DNA from: Mycobacterium sp. MYCO198283
GTDB taxonomy: Bacteria > Actinomycetota > Actinomycetes > Mycobacteriales > Mycobacteriaceae
Length of the DNA stretch: 64,000 nt
Assembly (NCBI RefSeq): GCF_021213805.1
Contig: NZ_JAJQJI010000001.1
Coordinates: forward strand, 1 to 64,000
Direction: 5' to 3'
Positions 1 to 12,068 of this stretch are shown piece after piece. Positions within the stretch are counted from its first letter, which is position 1. Each line of letters opens with the position of its first letter. A program made the translations under genes and the position numbers. Under the pieces are notes generated by a model, which worked only from the letters and a program-made list of their open reading frames with translations, was not told where the DNA came from and did no database searches.

Positions 1-147
1 AAACCTGACAAACATCAACCAACAGGCTGACAAAAACAACCACACCCACAAACGGGAAAACAGGGTGCAGCCAAAAACAACAAACAAAAACCACCAAACA
101 CACTATTGAGTTCTCAAACAACACGCCCGATCGCGGGCAACCCTGAC
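1..147 (-). ncRNA. 5' leader of rRNA operon transcript (partial)
   Basis: Read on the minus strand, this is the start of the precursor rRNA leader of an operon whose 16S gene lies beyond the left edge. It begins with a GC hairpin just after the promoter (arms GCCCG/CGGGC, positions 124-137), followed by the run TTTGAGAACTCAATAGTG (100-117) and a T/G-rich TTTGGTGGTTTTTGTTTG stretch typical of actinobacterial rrn leaders and associated with boxA-type antitermination. Position directly downstream of murA matches the classical mycobacterial rrnA arrangement. No mature rRNA sequence is inside the window. The leader identity is recognition from memory of mycobacterial rrn leaders. Confidence 0.8.
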
Positions 148-176
148 ACTGTACTGCACGTGACCAGGGAGGTCAA
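148..176 (-). promoter_or_regulatory. rRNA operon promoter proximal to 16S
   Basis: On the minus strand, -35 TTGACC (176-171), a 17-nt spacer and -10 TACAGT (153-148) precede GTCAGGGTTGCCC. This matches the layout of the mycobacterial rrnA promoter lying between murA and 16S, where the -10 is followed by a similar CAGGGTTGCC start region. Transcription would start around 140-142 and run towards position 1. Confidence 0.8.
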
Positions 177-226
177 AACCGCGTCCGCCGGGGCCCTTCC
201 GGGCTCGTGGCCGTCGGTATGACCAA

Positions 227-256
227 AGCTTACGCCGAAGGACCGCAGACCTTCAA
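227..256 (-). promoter_or_regulatory. candidate upstream rrn promoter
   Basis: On the minus strand TTGAAG (256-251) and TAAGCT (232-227) are separated by 18 nt in the murA-rrn spacer. Fast-growing mycobacteria often have several tandem rrnA promoters, so a second one here is plausible. The assignment rests only on these two hexamers. Confidence 0.3.
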
Positions 257-321
257 ATCCGCAGCTCAACCCGGCTCGAGGCGCCTCGTTGCGCCCGCAA
301 CCACCGCCGCTACGGGCGCCG

Positions 322-1575
322 TCAGGCGACGCGTTCGATCTCCGCGCCCAGGCTCTTGAGGTTCTCGACGAACAGCGGATAACCGCGGTCGATGTGGAAC
401 ACGTCGTGGACCTCGGTGTCGCCGTCGGCCACCAGGCCGGCCAACACCAGGCCGGCGCCGGCGCGAATGTCCGACGCCCACACCGGCGCGCTGGAGAGCT
501 GCGGGATGCCCCGCACCACCGCATGGTGTCCATCGGTCCGCGCGTCGGCGCCGAGCCGGATCATCTCCTCCACGAACCGGAACCGCGCTTCGAAGACGTT
601 CTCGGTGATCATCGAGGTCCCGTCGGCGATCGCCGCCAGGCCGATGGCCATCGGCTGCAGGTCGGTCGGGAAGCCCGGGAACGGCAGCGTCGCGACGTTG
701 ACGGCCTTCGGCCGCTCGTACTGCACCACCCGGAAGCCGTCGTCGTGCTGGGTGACGGTCGCACCCGCGGCGTGCAGCTTGTGCAGCACCAATTGCAAAT
801 GCTGCGGGTCGACGCCGGTGACGGAGATGTCGCCGCGAGTCATCGCCGCCGCTATCCCCCACGTCGCCGCCACGATCCGGTCGCCGATCACCCGGTGCTC
901 GGTGGGATAGAGGCGCGTCACGCCCCGGACCGTCAGCGTCGACGATCCGGCGCCCTCGATCTCGGCGCCCATCTGGCTGAGCATCGTGCAGAGATCCACC
1001 ACATCGGGTTCGCGGGCCGCGTTGTGGATGACCGTGGTGCCCTCCGCGAGCACGGCGGCCATCAGGATGTTCTCTGTCGCGCCCACCGACGGGAATTCCA
1101 GCTGGATCTCCGCGCCGCGCAGGCTGTCGGCCTCGGCCACGACGCAGCCGTGCTCGATGTTGCACCGAGCGCCGAGCTGGCGCAGGCCCGCCTGGTGCAT
1201 GTCGAGGGGACGCGAGCCGATGGCGTCGCCGCCCGGGAGTGCCACCTTCGCGCGTTTGCACCGGCCGACCAGCGGCCCGAGCACACACACCGACGCCCGG
1301 AACTGGCGCACCGCGGCGAAGTCGGCGTCGTACTTGAGCTCGTCGGGCGAGGTGACGCGCACCGTGTCGCCGTCGAGGTCGACGTTGGCGCCGAGCCCGC
1401 GCAGCACCTCCGCCATCAGTGGCACGTCGAGGATGTCGGGGCAGTTGGTGATCGTGCTGGTGCCTTCGGCCAGCAGGGCGGCCGCCATCAGTTTGAGCAC
1501 GCTGTTCTTCGCGCCACCGACGGCAACTTCACCCGACAACCGGGTACCGCCGGTCACGACGAAGCGGTCGCTCAC
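322..1575 (-). CDS. murA: UDP-N-acetylglucosamine 1-carboxyvinyltransferase MurA
   Basis: This enzyme transfers enolpyruvate from PEP to UDP-GlcNAc, the first committed step of cytoplasmic peptidoglycan precursor synthesis. The 417-residue product has the family length and the EPSP-synthase fold signature, starting [20 protein letters not shown]. The active-site loop reads [11 protein letters not shown]: residue 117 is Asp where most bacteria have the fosfomycin-alkylated Cys. The same Asp is known in M. tuberculosis MurA and explains intrinsic fosfomycin insensitivity. The GTG start at 1575 is preceded at 7 nt by a -10 box, suggesting a leaderless mRNA. The gene reads towards the rRNA operon, the standard mycobacterial murA-rrn layout, and is divergent from the adenosyltransferase gene. 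Confidence 0.97.
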   Translation of the reverse strand: MSDRFVVTGGTRLSGEVAVGGAKNSVLKLMAAALLAEGTSTITNCPDILDVPLMAEVLRGLGANVDLDGDTVRVTSPDELKYDADFAAVRQFRASVCVLGPLVGRCKRAKVALPGGDAIGSRPLDMHQAGLRQLGARCNIEHGCVVAEADSLRGAEIQLEFPSVGATENILMAAVLAEGTTVIHNAAREPDVVDLCTMLSQMGAEIEGAGSSTLTVRGVTRLYPTEHRVIGDRIVAATWGIAAAMTRGDISVTGVDPQHLQLVLHKLHAAGATVTQHDDGFRVVQYERPKAVNVATLPFPGFPTDLQPMAIGLAAIADGTSMITENVFEARFRFVEEMIRLGADARTDGHHAVVRGIPQLSSAPVWASDIRAGAGLVLAGLVADGDTEVHDVFHIDRGYPLFVENLKSLGAEIERVA

Positions 1576-1582
1576 GCCGGTC

Positions 1583-1612
1583 AGTGTAGGTGAGCGCCAA
1601 CGGCGGTGTCAG
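1583..1612 (-). promoter_or_regulatory. murA promoter, probably leaderless
   Basis: On the minus strand -35 CTGACA (1612-1607), an 18-nt spacer and -10 TACACT (1588-1583) lie 7 nt before the murA GTG at 1575. A start point at or next to the GTG would give an mRNA with no leader. The facing adenosyltransferase gene has its own -10 candidate, TACGGT at 1623-1628, 7 nt before its ATG, so this 60-bp gap probably carries two divergent leaderless promoters. Confidence 0.6.
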
Positions 1613-1635
1613 TTCCGCGCGGTACGGTTTGGCCC

Positions 1636-2208
1636 ATGGCCGTGCACCTGACCCGCATCTACACCCGCACCGGTGACGACGGCACCACCGGGCTGAGCGA
1701 CTTCAGCCGGGTCCCGAAGTCCGATCTGCGGCTCATCGCCTATGCCGACTGCGACGAGGCGAATGCGGCGCTCGGCGTGGCGGTCGCGGTGGGTGAACCG
1801 GACGAGCGGCTGGCAGCGGTGCTGCGTCAGGTGCAGAACGATCTGTTCGACGCGGGCGCGGATCTGTCGACACCGGTGGTCGAGCACCCGAAGTATCCGC
1901 CGCTGCGGATCACCCAGGACTACATCGACCGGCTCGAACGCTGGTGCGACGAGTTCAACGACCCGCTGCCCGCGTTGCACTCGTTCGTGCTGCCCGGCGG
2001 CACGGCGCTCTCGGCGTACCTGCACGTGGCGCGCACCGTCACGCGGCGGGCAGAGCGGTCGGCGTGGGCGGCGGTCGACGCGCATCCGGAGTCGGTCAGC
2101 CCGCTGCCGGCCCGATACCTGAATCGGCTCTCGGATCTGCTGTTCATCCTGTCGCGCGTGGCGAACCCCGACGGCGACGTGCTGTGGCAACCGGGCGCCA
2201 ACGGCTAG
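1636..2208 (+). CDS. cob(I)yrinic acid a,c-diamide adenosyltransferase, PduO type
   Basis: The enzyme adenosylates cob(I)alamin using ATP to make coenzyme B12. The N-terminal RIYTRTGDDGTTGL motif is the ATP-binding signature of PduO-type adenosyltransferases, and the C-terminal half carries the helical-bundle residues NRLSDLLF. The product is 190 residues, a normal family length. I chose the ATG at 1636 (MAVHLTRIYTRTGD) over the in-frame GTG at 1606 because homologues begin at MAVHL and a TACGGT -10 box sits 7 nt upstream. The gene is divergent from murA and overlaps the 3' end of the DUF2550 gene by 4 bp, tail to tail. Confidence 0.93.
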   Translation: MAVHLTRIYTRTGDDGTTGLSDFSRVPKSDLRLIAYADCDEANAALGVAVAVGEPDERLAAVLRQVQNDLFDAGADLSTPVVEHPKYPPLRITQDYIDRLERWCDEFNDPLPALHSFVLPGGTALSAYLHVARTVTRRAERSAWAAVDAHPESVSPLPARYLNRLSDLLFILSRVANPDGDVLWQPGANG

Positions 2209-2648
2209 ACCGTGCGTCTGCGGGCGCGCGGCGACGGCCGTGACTCCAGCCAGGACAAGAAGGCAGTCAGCGCTCCCCGGTCGAGGGCCAGCTCGTAGCC
2301 GCGGCGCGCGTCGGGTGCGGTGTCGCGCAGTTCGAGCACCACGATCTCGGCGGTCATGATGTCGAACTCGTCGCCGCGCGGAGCCCGACGGGCGACGATC
2401 TCGATGCCCCGCCGACTCAGCCGGCGGTCGGGCCACAACCGGACGCTCGACAGCCGGTAGAAGTCGGCCTCGCCGCCCTTGTAGCGGACCACGCCGTGGC
2501 GCCAACCGTGCCCTCCCACAGCGGGGATGTCACGCAGGATCGCCGCGGTGCCGCCCTGCCGGAGCTTCCACAGCCGGTAGAGCAGGGCGAGCACCGCGAG
2601 GAACAGCACAGCCGTCAACGCGGCCATGACGATCAGGGGCGCGCTCAC
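2205..2648 (-). CDS. DUF2550 family membrane-anchored protein
   Basis: This 147-residue protein has one N-terminal membrane segment (about residues 5-25, APLIVMAALTAVLFLAVLALL) followed by a basic stretch and a soluble domain with the WRHGVVRYKGGEADFYRL pattern of DUF2550, an actinobacterial family of unknown function. It starts at GTG 2648, 76 nt after the stop of atpC on the same strand, so it may be the last gene of the ATP synthase transcript. A homologue sits beside atpC in M. tuberculosis (recalled as Rv1312). The biochemical role is unknown; the topology suggests a membrane-tethered cytoplasmic or periplasmic domain. Confidence 0.85.
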   Translation of the reverse strand: MSAPLIVMAALTAVLFLAVLALLYRLWKLRQGGTAAILRDIPAVGGHGWRHGVVRYKGGEADFYRLSSVRLWPDRRLSRRGIEIVARRAPRGDEFDIMTAEIVVLELRDTAPDARRGYELALDRGALTAFLSWLESRPSPRARRRTV

Positions 2649-2724
2649 GACGGGGCTATCGGCCCGGTACGCAGGTGACCACGAGACAGCTGCCCGCGAC
2701 GCCTGCGCTCATGTCGACGCCCGC

Positions 2725-3090
2725 CTAGTCGATCTGTCCGAGCGCGCGCAGCCTGGCGCGGCCCCGGGCGGCGGTGCGTTCGTCGTCGGACTCGGCGTCG
2801 CGACGGGCGGCGTCGGCGTCGATCTCGTCCTCGAACTCCGCCGACTCCGCGAGGATGATGACCCCCTCGTCGGTGACGGACAGGAAGCCGCCGTCGATTG
2901 CGATCCGCAGATCGTCCTCGCCGTCCCGCTCGACGCGCACCATGGCGTCGTCCACCAGCTGCGCGACCAGCGGGATGTGCCTCGGCAGGATGCCGATCTC
3001 CCCGGTCGTGGTGCGGGTGAAGACGAACGTCGCCTTACCCGACCAGATCTCGCGCTCGACGGCGACGATGTCGACGTCCAGGTCGGCCAT
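2725..3090 (-). CDS. atpC: F1Fo ATP synthase subunit epsilon
   Basis: Epsilon belongs to the central stalk of F1 and couples c-ring rotation to catalysis; in mycobacteria it also restrains ATP hydrolysis. The 121-residue product has the N-terminal beta-sandwich ([17 protein letters not shown] is the family signature) and a short, charged C-terminal helical part (about residues 88-121). Mycobacterial epsilon is shorter than the E. coli form, and the length here fits that. The ATG at 3090 lies 2 nt after the atpD stop, so it is translated at the end of the atp operon. Confidence 0.97.
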   Translation of the reverse strand: MADLDVDIVAVEREIWSGKATFVFTRTTTGEIGILPRHIPLVAQLVDDAMVRVERDGEDDLRIAIDGGFLSVTDEGVIILAESAEFEDEIDADAARRDAESDDERTAARGRARLRALGQID

Positions 3091-3092
3091 CG

Positions 3093-4667
<1,575 letters not shown>

Positions 4668-5597
4668 CTACTGGCCAGCGGCATCGGCGAGCGCGTTGGC
4701 GCCACCAACGATTTCGCTGATCTCCTGGGTGATCTGGGCTTGACGCTCACGGTTGGCCTGCAGCGTGAGGTCCCGGATGAGGTCGTCGGCGTTGTCGGAG
4801 GCGGATTTCATCGCCCGCCGCCGCGCCGCGGACTCCGACGCCGCCGCTTCGAGCAGCGCCGCATAGATCCGGGTCGCGACATACCGCGGCAGCAGCGCGT
4901 CGAACAGGGTGTCGGCGCTCGGCTCGAACGAGAACAGCGTCTGCGGTGCGTTGTCCTCCTCCTCGACGTACTCCACGACCATCGGCGCGATCCGCCGCGC
5001 CTCGGCGCTCTGCGAGAGCATCGACTTGAACTCGGTGAACACGATGTGCAGCTCGTCGACGCCGAGCACACCGTCCTCGCCGGGATCGTCGCCCTCGTCG
5101 TCGGCGCCGGACATGAAGGACGCCACCAGCTTCTCGGCGATGTCCTGCGCGTGCTCGTAGGTCGGCTGTTCGGAGAAGCCGGTCCAGGAGTCCACGACGT
5201 CGCGCTGGCGGAACGAGTAGTAGCCCAGCGCCTTGCGGCCGACCGCGTAGACCACCGGCTCCTTGCCCTCGTCACGCAGCAGCGCCATGAGCTCCTCGGC
5301 CCGCCGCAGCACGTTGGAGTTGTAGGCGCCGCACAGCCCGCGGTCCGAGGACACCACCAGCACGGCCGCCCGCTTCGGGTTCTCCCGCGCCACCAGCAGC
5401 GGATGATCCAGCGCGCTGGCCCCCGCGAGGTTGGTGAGCATGTTGGTGATCTCGGCGGCGTAGGGGCGAGCGGCCTCCACCCGCGCCTGCGCCTTGGAGA
5501 TGCGCGATGTCGCGATCATCTCCTGCGCCTTGGTGATCTTCTTGATCGACCCCGCGGACCGGATACGGCCCCGGAGCTCCCGCAGTGTGGCTGCCAT
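4668..5597 (-). CDS. atpG: F1Fo ATP synthase subunit gamma
   Basis: Gamma is the rotor shaft inside the alpha3beta3 head. The 309-residue product has the long N- and C-terminal coiled-coil helices ([20 protein letters not shown] and the [20 protein letters not shown] region). Between them, at about residues 164-178, is an acidic insertion ([13 protein letters not shown]) corresponding to the mycobacteria-specific gamma loop, which is reported to limit ATP hydrolysis and has been discussed as a drug target. The gene lies between atpA (3-nt gap) and atpD (24-nt gap) in the usual order. Confidence 0.97.
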   Translation of the reverse strand: MAATLRELRGRIRSAGSIKKITKAQEMIATSRISKAQARVEAARPYAAEITNMLTNLAGASALDHPLLVARENPKRAAVLVVSSDRGLCGAYNSNVLRRAEELMALLRDEGKEPVVYAVGRKALGYYSFRQRDVVDSWTGFSEQPTYEHAQDIAEKLVASFMSGADDEGDDPGEDGVLGVDELHIVFTEFKSMLSQSAEARRIAPMVVEYVEEEDNAPQTLFSFEPSADTLFDALLPRYVATRIYAALLEAAASESAARRRAMKSASDNADDLIRDLTLQANRERQAQITQEISEIVGGANALADAAGQ

Positions 5598-5600
5598 GCC

Positions 5601-7250
5601 CTACTTCTTCTTCGGCTTCGGCTTGCGGACCTGGACCGACTCCTTGCCGACCTCGTCGGAATCCATCGCCTCGACGTTGTCGTCCTCGGGCACGACCGAG
5701 CTGCCGTCGGAGGCGGAGAAGCCCTTCTTGAAGTCGGCGATGACGTCTTCGAGCTTGCGCTCGGTGTCGTCGGACAGCTTCTTGGACTCGCGGATGTCGT
5801 CGAGGATCTCCGTGTGGCTGCCCTTGATGTGCTCGAGGATCTCCCGCTCGAAGCGCTGCACGTCCTCGACCGGCACCGAGTCGAGGTGACCCCGGGTACC
5901 CAGGAAGATGGCGACCACCTGGTCCTCGACGGGCATCGGGCTGTTCTGTGGCTGCTTGAGCAGCTCGACCAGCCGGGCGCCGCGGTCCAGCTGCGCCTTG
6001 GAGGTCGCGTCCAGGTCGGACGCGAACGCCGCGAAGGACTCCAGCTCGCGGTACTGCGACAGGTCCAGGCGCAGACTTCCCGCCACCTCTTTCATCGCCT
6101 TGATCTGCGCGGCGCCACCGACGCGGGAGACCGACACGCCGACGTTGATGGCCGGCCGGACGCCCTGGTTGAACAGGTCGGTCTCCAGGAAGCACTGGCC
6201 GTCGGTGATGGAGATGACGTTGGTCGGGATGTAGGCCGAGATGTCGTTGGCCTTGGTCTCGATGAGCGGCAGGCCGGTCATCGAACCGCCGCCGAGCTCG
6301 TCGGACAGCTTCGCGCAACGCTCCAGCAGCCGCGAGTGCAGGTAGAACACGTCGCCGGGGAACGCCTCGCGGCCCGGCGGGCGACGCAGCAGCAGCGAGA
6401 TCGCGCGGTAGGCCTCGGCGTGCTTGGTGAGGTCGTCGAACACGATCAGCACGTGCTTGCCGTCGTACATCCAGTGCTGGGCGATCGCCGAGCCGGTGTA
6501 GGGCGCCAGCCACTTGAAGCCGGCCGAGTCGGACGCCGGCGCCGCGACGATGGTGGTGTAGTCCATCGCGCCGCCCTCTTCGAGGGTCTGCCGCACGCTG
6601 GCGATCGTGGTGCCCTTCTGGCCGATCGCCACGTACACGCACCGCACCTGCTGGGCGGGATCGCCGGTCTCCCAGTTCTGGCGCTGGTTCAGGATCGTGT
6701 CGACGCACACCGCGGTCTTGCCCGTCTTGCGGTCGCCGATGATGAGCTGACGCTGGCCGCGGCCGATCGGCGTCTGCGAGTCGATGGCCTTGATGCCGGT
6801 CTGCAGCGGTTCGCCGACGCCCTGGCGCTGCACCACCGTCGGGGCCTGCAGCTCCAGTGCCCGGCGCTCGTTGGTCTCGATGTCACCACGGCCGTCGATC
6901 GGCTGGCCCAGCGGGTTGATGACGCGACCCAAAAAGGCGTCGCCGACCGGCACCGACAGCACCTCGCCGGTCCGCTTGACCTGCTGGCCCTGCTCGATCT
7001 GCTCGAAGTTGCCGAGGATGACGGCGCCGATCTCGCGCTCGTCGAGGTTGAGGGCCACCCCGAGCACGCCGCCGGGGAACTCGAGCAGCTCCTGGGTCAT
7101 CACCGAGGGCAGGCCCTCGACGTGGGCGATGCCGTCACCGGCGTCGATCACGGTGCCGACCTCTTCGCGGTCGGTGTCGGAGGAGAAGTTCGCGACGTAC
7201 TGCTCGATCGCGCCCTGGATGTCGTCAGCGGAGATGGTCAACTCAGCCAT
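5601..7250 (-). CDS. atpA: F1Fo ATP synthase subunit alpha
   Basis: Alpha forms the non-catalytic nucleotide sites of the F1 head. The 549-residue product has the P-loop GDRKTGKT and the signature [13 protein letters not shown]. Its C-terminus extends past the usual bacterial end with an acidic stretch followed by a lysine-rich tip ([10 protein letters not shown]). This is the mycobacterial alpha extension, which suppresses ATP hydrolysis by contacting gamma. The length equals that of M. tuberculosis AtpA as recalled. It lies in the middle of the operon, 33 nt downstream of atpH. Confidence 0.97.
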   Translation of the reverse strand: MAELTISADDIQGAIEQYVANFSSDTDREEVGTVIDAGDGIAHVEGLPSVMTQELLEFPGGVLGVALNLDEREIGAVILGNFEQIEQGQQVKRTGEVLSVPVGDAFLGRVINPLGQPIDGRGDIETNERRALELQAPTVVQRQGVGEPLQTGIKAIDSQTPIGRGQRQLIIGDRKTGKTAVCVDTILNQRQNWETGDPAQQVRCVYVAIGQKGTTIASVRQTLEEGGAMDYTTIVAAPASDSAGFKWLAPYTGSAIAQHWMYDGKHVLIVFDDLTKHAEAYRAISLLLRRPPGREAFPGDVFYLHSRLLERCAKLSDELGGGSMTGLPLIETKANDISAYIPTNVISITDGQCFLETDLFNQGVRPAINVGVSVSRVGGAAQIKAMKEVAGSLRLDLSQYRELESFAAFASDLDATSKAQLDRGARLVELLKQPQNSPMPVEDQVVAIFLGTRGHLDSVPVEDVQRFEREILEHIKGSHTEILDDIRESKKLSDDTERKLEDVIADFKKGFSASDGSSVVPEDDNVEAMDSDEVGKESVQVRKPKPKKK

Positions 7251-7283
7251 GTTCGTCTTTCTGCCTTGAAGGTCTGGGGTGGG

Positions 7284-8624
7284 TTAGTCGGGCAGTTGCG
7301 TCTCGGCGGCGGCCAGGCGGCTCGCGAGCGATCCGTCGATCACCTCGTCGCCGACCGCGATCGACAGTCCGCCGAGCAGGGCCGGATCGATCTCCAACTG
7401 GATGGCGACGGGCCGGCCGTAGATGCGGCCGAGCACCTCGGCGAGCCGTTCGCGCTGACCGTCGGACAGCTCGGCAGCGGCGCGCACCTGGGCGACCGCC
7501 TCGCCGCGCCGCTCGACCGCGAGTTCGGCGAGCTCCAGGACCGCCTCGTCGGCGCGCTGGCCGCGCAGCAGCCCGATGGTCTGCCGTAGCAGCGCGGCCG
7601 CCGTGGCGTTGGCGGCGTTGCCGTCGCCGAGCACGGAGTCCAGCAGCGCCAGGCGGCCGTCGAGCGGCGTGGTGTCGTCGCTCAGCAGGCTGGTCAGCCG
7701 CGCCTCGGTGTCGAGGATCCGACCGAAGCGGAACAGCTGGTCCTCGACCTCGTCGACGTCGCCGTCGCGCTCGGCCCGCACCAGGAGCGCCAGCCGGGCG
7801 ACGTGCTCGACCGCGTCCACCAGGTCGTCCTCGGCGGACCACCGCTGCGACACGGCGGTGCGCAGGATGTCGAGCGTGGCGTCGGCCACCTTGCCCGACA
7901 GCAGCGCCTCGACCAGCCCCACCTTTGCGGTGGGGTCGTCGGCCGGCTCCGCGAGGTGCTTCTTGACCACGTGTTCGCGGACCAGCAGCCGCGCCACGGA
8001 CGCCAGCTCGTCGGCGAGCGTCGAGAGGTCGGCAGCGCTGCCACCGTCGGTGACCTCGTCGAACGTGTCGGTGGTGGCGCCCAGCGCCTCGCGGCTGGCC
8101 GAGCGCAGCTTCGCCGCGGTGGTGGGACTTTCCAGCGTGGTGCCGGACGGCGCCATGTCGGCGAGCTCGTCGAGGAAGCGATCGACGGTCTGCGACTGCC
8201 GCTCGCTGTCGGACACGTGCTCGCGGACGAGCTCACCCGCCCGGCGCACCGACTGCACGCCAAGCTCGGCCCGGAGCTGGCGGACCAGCTGTGCGTGCAG
8301 CAGCTGAACCTGCTGCGCGCCCTGGATCTTGATCCGTTCGACCTCGGCGTCCGCCTGCGCCCGCAACTGCTCGCGGATGCGCTCGGCGTCGGCGCGCGCC
8401 TCCTCGGTGATCCGCTTCGACTCGCGCTTGGCCTCGTCGAGCGCCTTGGCGTGCGCCGCGTCGGCGCCCTCGAGCTTCTTCGCCGCGGCCTCGCTCTCCT
8501 CGAGCTGCCGGCGCACCGTCTCCTGCTGCGTCTGCATCATGCCGCGGACCAGCGGGACGACCCACCGCCACACGACGACGATGATGACGACGAAGCCGAT
8601 GAGCTGTCCGATGAACGTTGACAT
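7284..8624 (-). CDS. atpH: fused F-type ATP synthase b/delta subunit
   Basis: This 446-residue protein joins a second b-type stator subunit to delta, an arrangement characteristic of mycobacteria. The N-terminus is a membrane helix (about residues 3-22, [20 protein letters not shown]), followed by a long charged coiled coil to about residue 165. The C-terminal 270 residues are the delta/OSCP domain ending [16 protein letters not shown]. The fusion anchors the peripheral stalk to the top of F1. The ATG at 8624 follows the atpF stop by 3 nt. Confidence 0.95.
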   Translation of the reverse strand: MSTFIGQLIGFVVIIVVVWRWVVPLVRGMMQTQQETVRRQLEESEAAAKKLEGADAAHAKALDEAKRESKRITEEARADAERIREQLRAQADAEVERIKIQGAQQVQLLHAQLVRQLRAELGVQSVRRAGELVREHVSDSERQSQTVDRFLDELADMAPSGTTLESPTTAAKLRSASREALGATTDTFDEVTDGGSAADLSTLADELASVARLLVREHVVKKHLAEPADDPTAKVGLVEALLSGKVADATLDILRTAVSQRWSAEDDLVDAVEHVARLALLVRAERDGDVDEVEDQLFRFGRILDTEARLTSLLSDDTTPLDGRLALLDSVLGDGNAANATAAALLRQTIGLLRGQRADEAVLELAELAVERRGEAVAQVRAAAELSDGQRERLAEVLGRIYGRPVAIQLEIDPALLGGLSIAVGDEVIDGSLASRLAAAETQLPD

Positions 8625-8627
8625 GAC

Positions 8628-9137
8628 CTACCGTCCCGATCCGGTTGCCGCCGTCGACGACACGTCCACGCCGAGCACCCGGCTGGCCAGTGTCGCCGAC
8701 AGCGTGTCGATGGACGACCGCAGTTCCGCCGTCGCCCGCTCGCCCTGCCGGCGTAGGTCCTCGCTCGCCTGCTTGAGCATCGCCGATGCCTCCTCGCTGG
8801 CGCGGCCGCGGTGCTCCTCGACGATCGCGCGCCCCTCGGCGCGGGCCTCGTCGCGGATCCTGGCGGCCTCGCTGCGCGCGGCGTTCAGCTCCTTGCGGTA
8901 GTCGGCGTCGGCCGCCGCCGACAGCTCGGCGGCCTTCCGGTTGTCCTCGGCCGTCTTGGTGACCATGGCTTCGCGGTCGCGCAGCACCTGACTGATCGGC
9001 GGCACGACGAATTTGCCGATGACGCCGAGCACGATCAGGAAGATCAACAGCACGAAGAAGAACGTGCCGTTGGGGATCAGGAAGTTGCTCTGACCCCCCT
9101 CTTCGGCTGCCAGGACGATGGCCGTCACGTCACCCAT
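8628..9137 (-). CDS. atpF: F1Fo ATP synthase subunit b
   Basis: Subunit b is the membrane-anchored part of the peripheral stalk. The 169-residue product has one hydrophobic segment near the N-terminus (about residues 25-47, [20 protein letters not shown]) and then a long alanine-, arginine- and glutamate-rich coiled coil. It pairs with the b-domain of the fused atpH product encoded immediately downstream, giving the heterodimeric stator of mycobacteria. The ATG at 9137 is 9 nt after the atpE stop. Confidence 0.95.
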   Translation of the reverse strand: MGDVTAIVLAAEEGGQSNFLIPNGTFFFVLLIFLIVLGVIGKFVVPPISQVLRDREAMVTKTAEDNRKAAELSAAADADYRKELNAARSEAARIRDEARAEGRAIVEEHRGRASEEASAMLKQASEDLRRQGERATAELRSSIDTLSATLASRVLGVDVSSTAATGSGR

Positions 9138-9146
9138 GCCGCTGGA

Positions 9147-9395
<249 letters not shown>

Positions 9396-9451
9396 TTATC
9401 CTCCTTGATAACTGGTAGTCGTCCTACCAGGACGGGTACTGCTTCGAGCGG

Positions 9452-10222
9452 TCAGTGGTCGGCGTCCTGTTCGTCGTGCTCGAGCTCCATCGACTGCCCG
9501 AAGTACAGGACGGTCAGCAGCGCGAAGATGAAGGCCTGGATCAGGCCGACGAAGAGGTCGAACATCTTCCAGATCGCGTTCGGCGCCCACATGATGTACG
9601 GCGGGAACAGCGCGATCAGCGCGACCAGGATGCCGCCGGCGAAGATGTTGCCGAAGAGCCGCAGCGACAGCGAGATCGGCTTGGCGAGCTCCTCGACCAG
9701 GTTGATCGGGGCGAGGATCGCCACGTGGCCCTTGACCAGCCGGACCGGGTGGCCCAGCACGCCCCGGCGCCAGAAGCCGGCGGCGTGGTAGCAGATGAAG
9801 ACGAACAACGCGAGCGCCAGCACGAAATTGATGTCGCTGGCCGGCGGCTTGAGCAGCTCGTGGATCGCGCCGCTGGAGTCGGTGTACTGCACCGGCAGTA
9901 CCGAGAGCCAGTTGGATACGAGGATGAAGACGAACAGGGTGACCGCCAGCGGCAGCACGAAGCCGGCGATCTTCATGCCGATGGCGCTCTCGATCTGATT
10001 GCGCATCTGCACGGTGACGGCCTCGAAGAACAGCTGCACGCCGTTGGGCACGCCGCGCGACGTGACCTTGGATCGCAGGAAGAACGCCAGCGCGATCACG
10101 ATGGCCGCGGCGATGGCGGTGGCCAGCACGGTGTCGGTGTTGACGGTGAGGCCGAACCACTTCGCCTCGGTGTGGTGGCCGACCTGGATACCGGACTCGG
10201 CGGCGAGAACCGTGTCGATCAT
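9452..10222 (-). CDS. atpB: F1Fo ATP synthase subunit a
   Basis: Subunit a forms the proton half-channels beside the c-ring. The 256-residue protein has several membrane helices and the signature helix [19 protein letters not shown], whose Arg is the essential residue facing the c-ring carboxylate. The start ATG at 10222 overlaps the stop of the upstream AtpI-like gene by 4 bp (ATGA), indicating translational coupling. It is the first structural subunit of the operon. Confidence 0.97.
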   Translation of the reverse strand: MIDTVLAAESGIQVGHHTEAKWFGLTVNTDTVLATAIAAAIVIALAFFLRSKVTSRGVPNGVQLFFEAVTVQMRNQIESAIGMKIAGFVLPLAVTLFVFILVSNWLSVLPVQYTDSSGAIHELLKPPASDINFVLALALFVFICYHAAGFWRRGVLGHPVRLVKGHVAILAPINLVEELAKPISLSLRLFGNIFAGGILVALIALFPPYIMWAPNAIWKMFDLFVGLIQAFIFALLTVLYFGQSMELEHDEQDADH

Positions 10223-10668
10223 TTCGCGGGCTCATTCCCTTCGTAACCTTCGGCGGCGTTCTCGGCGCGCATGGCGCGAAGCACCGGCAGCGAGGTGGAG
10301 AACACGAGCAGCACCTGGAACAGCGCCAACCCGAACACCACGGCCAGCCCGTCGGGCCGGAACGCGAATGCGATGGCCAGCCCTACCGCCGTGATGATCA
10401 GCAGCCGGGTGGCGGAGTTCATGGCCATCTTCTTCTTGAGCGGATGGTCGCGGGCGGTGATGGCCTGCACCGAACGCTGCACCAGCAGTGCGTTGATCAG
10501 CCCTAGCCCGAGACCGACTCCGAAGAAGGCGCCGAACATGACGCGGTCGAGGAGTCCGGCGGCCACCAGCGCGAGGGCAGTGAGTGCCACGCAGATCGCC
10601 GCGAGCCGCACCGGTCGGAACGCGACGTGCGGAAACACCAACGGCGCATCCTGCGCTGGCGTCGTCAC
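10219..10668 (-). CDS. AtpI-like membrane protein at head of atp operon
   Basis: The 149-residue protein has four predicted membrane segments (about residues 20-40, 42-65, 88-104 and 107-130), consistent with the AtpI/Rv1303-type proteins encoded upstream of atpB. AtpI proteins in other bacteria help assemble the c-ring; the function of the mycobacterial version is inferred from position. The GTG start is at 10668. It is probably the first gene of the atp transcript, after a 236-nt non-coding gap from wecA. Confidence 0.75.
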   Translation of the reverse strand: MTTPAQDAPLVFPHVAFRPVRLAAICVALTALALVAAGLLDRVMFGAFFGVGLGLGLINALLVQRSVQAITARDHPLKKKMAMNSATRLLIITAVGLAIAFAFRPDGLAVVFGLALFQVLLVFSTSLPVLRAMRAENAAEGYEGNEPAK

Positions 10669-10904
10669 TGACTTGACCTCAATCCCGCGTTGTGGAGTTG
10701 CTACCCGGCTGACCTGTGCGTGGCCCGCCGAGCGTATCGAACGGCGGACATCGCGCTGGAATCACCCAAGGGGCAGCTCCCTTTGTCGGTCGATGTGACC
10801 CTCTCGAAGGGTTTTCGAGTGGGCCGATGGCCGGCAACCCGCGAGGCTTCTTTCGGGTTCTGAAAGGACCGTACCACATGGTCAGCGGCCCTAAACGGGG
10901 TCTA
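10669..10904 (-). promoter_or_regulatory. non-coding leader of the atp operon
   Basis: This 236-bp gap between wecA and the atp operon has no convincing gene. It is the likely promoter and leader region of the atp transcript. I see a small hairpin (CTCGAA/TTCGAG, 10803-10819) and a TACGGT that could be a -10 box (10868-10873), but no good -35. A 66-codon open frame (10679-10879) has no homology that I recognise and poor coding character. Confidence 0.35.
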
Positions 10905-12068
10905 CTACTTTTCGTCGTATTCGTCGCCGGCGGGGCGCAGCAGCGGGATGGCGGTGACGATCACGGCCACCGCGATGGCGGCCAGCATGACGGCCCCGGC
11001 GTAGACCGGCGGGAAGAAGATGGTGCTGGCGGTGCCGAATGCCACGATGCCCACCCACAGGTACACCAGCAGCACGACGCGGCGGTGCGAGTGACCGATT
11101 TGCAGCAGCCGATGGTGCAGGTGCATCTTGTCCGGGCTGAAGGGGCTGCGGCCGGCCCGGGTGCGCCGCACGATCGCCAGCAGCATGTCGAGCGCGGGGA
11201 CGAACACCACCGCGACGACGAGCAGGAACGGCGACAGCAGCGCGAACACGTCGCGGGCGCCGTAGGCGCTCTGCGAGATGGGCCCCGCCGCGGTGGTCGA
11301 GGCGGCGGCCAGCATGAGCCCGATCAGCATCGAGCCCGAATCGCCCATGAAGATTCTCGCGCGGTGGAAGTTGTGCGGCAGGAAGCCGAGGCACGCCCCG
11401 GCGAGCACCACGGAGATCACGGCCGGCGGATAGAACAGCACGTCGCCGCCGTGGTCTCGCAGCAGGCCCACCGAGAACAGGCAGATGGCCAGCGCGGTGA
11501 TCAAGCCCAGCCCGGCCGCGAGCCCGTCGAGGCCGTCGACGAAGTTCATCGCGTTGACGATCGCGACCGTGAGCGCCAGCGTCAGCAGGATCGACGACAC
11601 CTGGTCCAGCACGATGGTGCCGACCCCGCCGAGCGGGATGTACAGCACGCTCCACGCGACGCCCATCGTGACGAGGATGCTGGCGGCGGTGATTTGGCCG
11701 GCGAACTTCGTCAGCGCGTCGAGGCCCCACTTGTCGTCGATCAGGCCGACCGCCATGATGACGCCGCCGGCGACCAGTACCGCCGGCATGCCCGACGAAT
11801 AGACGAAGCCGCGGTTGAGCGCGGGCAGCTGGGACGCCAGGAGCACCGCGCCCAGCACCCCGATGTACATCGCCAGCCCGCCCATCCGCGGTACCGGCGC
11901 GACGTGCACGTCGCGCTCCCGCGGAACGGCGACGGCCTTCACGCGGATGGCCAGCGAGCGCACCCAGCCGGTGCAGAAGTAGGTGATGATCGCCGCGGCG
12001 AGGCCCACCAGGGCCAGCTCCCGCAGCGGCACCCCGGCGCCGCGTTCGGTGAGTGCGAGCGGGGTCAC
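10905..12068 (-). CDS. wecA: decaprenyl-phosphate N-acetylglucosaminephosphotransferase WecA
   Basis: WecA transfers GlcNAc-1-phosphate to decaprenyl phosphate, starting the linker that joins arabinogalactan to peptidoglycan. The 387-residue polytopic membrane protein has the MraY/WecA family signatures PVPRMGGLAMY, the aspartate region GLIDDKWGLDALTKF, NAMNFVDGLDGLAAG and MGDSGSMLIG. I chose the GTG at 12068 because it overlaps the stop of the upstream gene as GTGA, like other joints in this operon; the open frame extends further upstream but runs through the previous gene. A homologue (Rv1302) precedes the atp genes in M. tuberculosis. Confidence 0.92.
   Translation of the reverse strand: MTPLALTERGAGVPLRELALVGLAAAIITYFCTGWVRSLAIRVKAVAVPRERDVHVAPVPRMGGLAMYIGVLGAVLLASQLPALNRGFVYSSGMPAVLVAGGVIMAVGLIDDKWGLDALTKFAGQITAASILVTMGVAWSVLYIPLGGVGTIVLDQVSSILLTLALTVAIVNAMNFVDGLDGLAAGLGLITALAICLFSVGLLRDHGGDVLFYPPAVISVVLAGACLGFLPHNFHRARIFMGDSGSMLIGLMLAAASTTAAGPISQSAYGARDVFALLSPFLLVVAVVFVPALDMLLAIVRRTRAGRSPFSPDKMHLHHRLLQIGHSHRRVVLLVYLWVGIVAFGTASTIFFPPVYAGAVMLAAIAVAVIVTAIPLLRPAGDEYDEK

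Noticed and set aside
10679..10879. 66-codon frame in the atp leader
   Set aside because: No recognisable homology and poor coding character; treated as leader.
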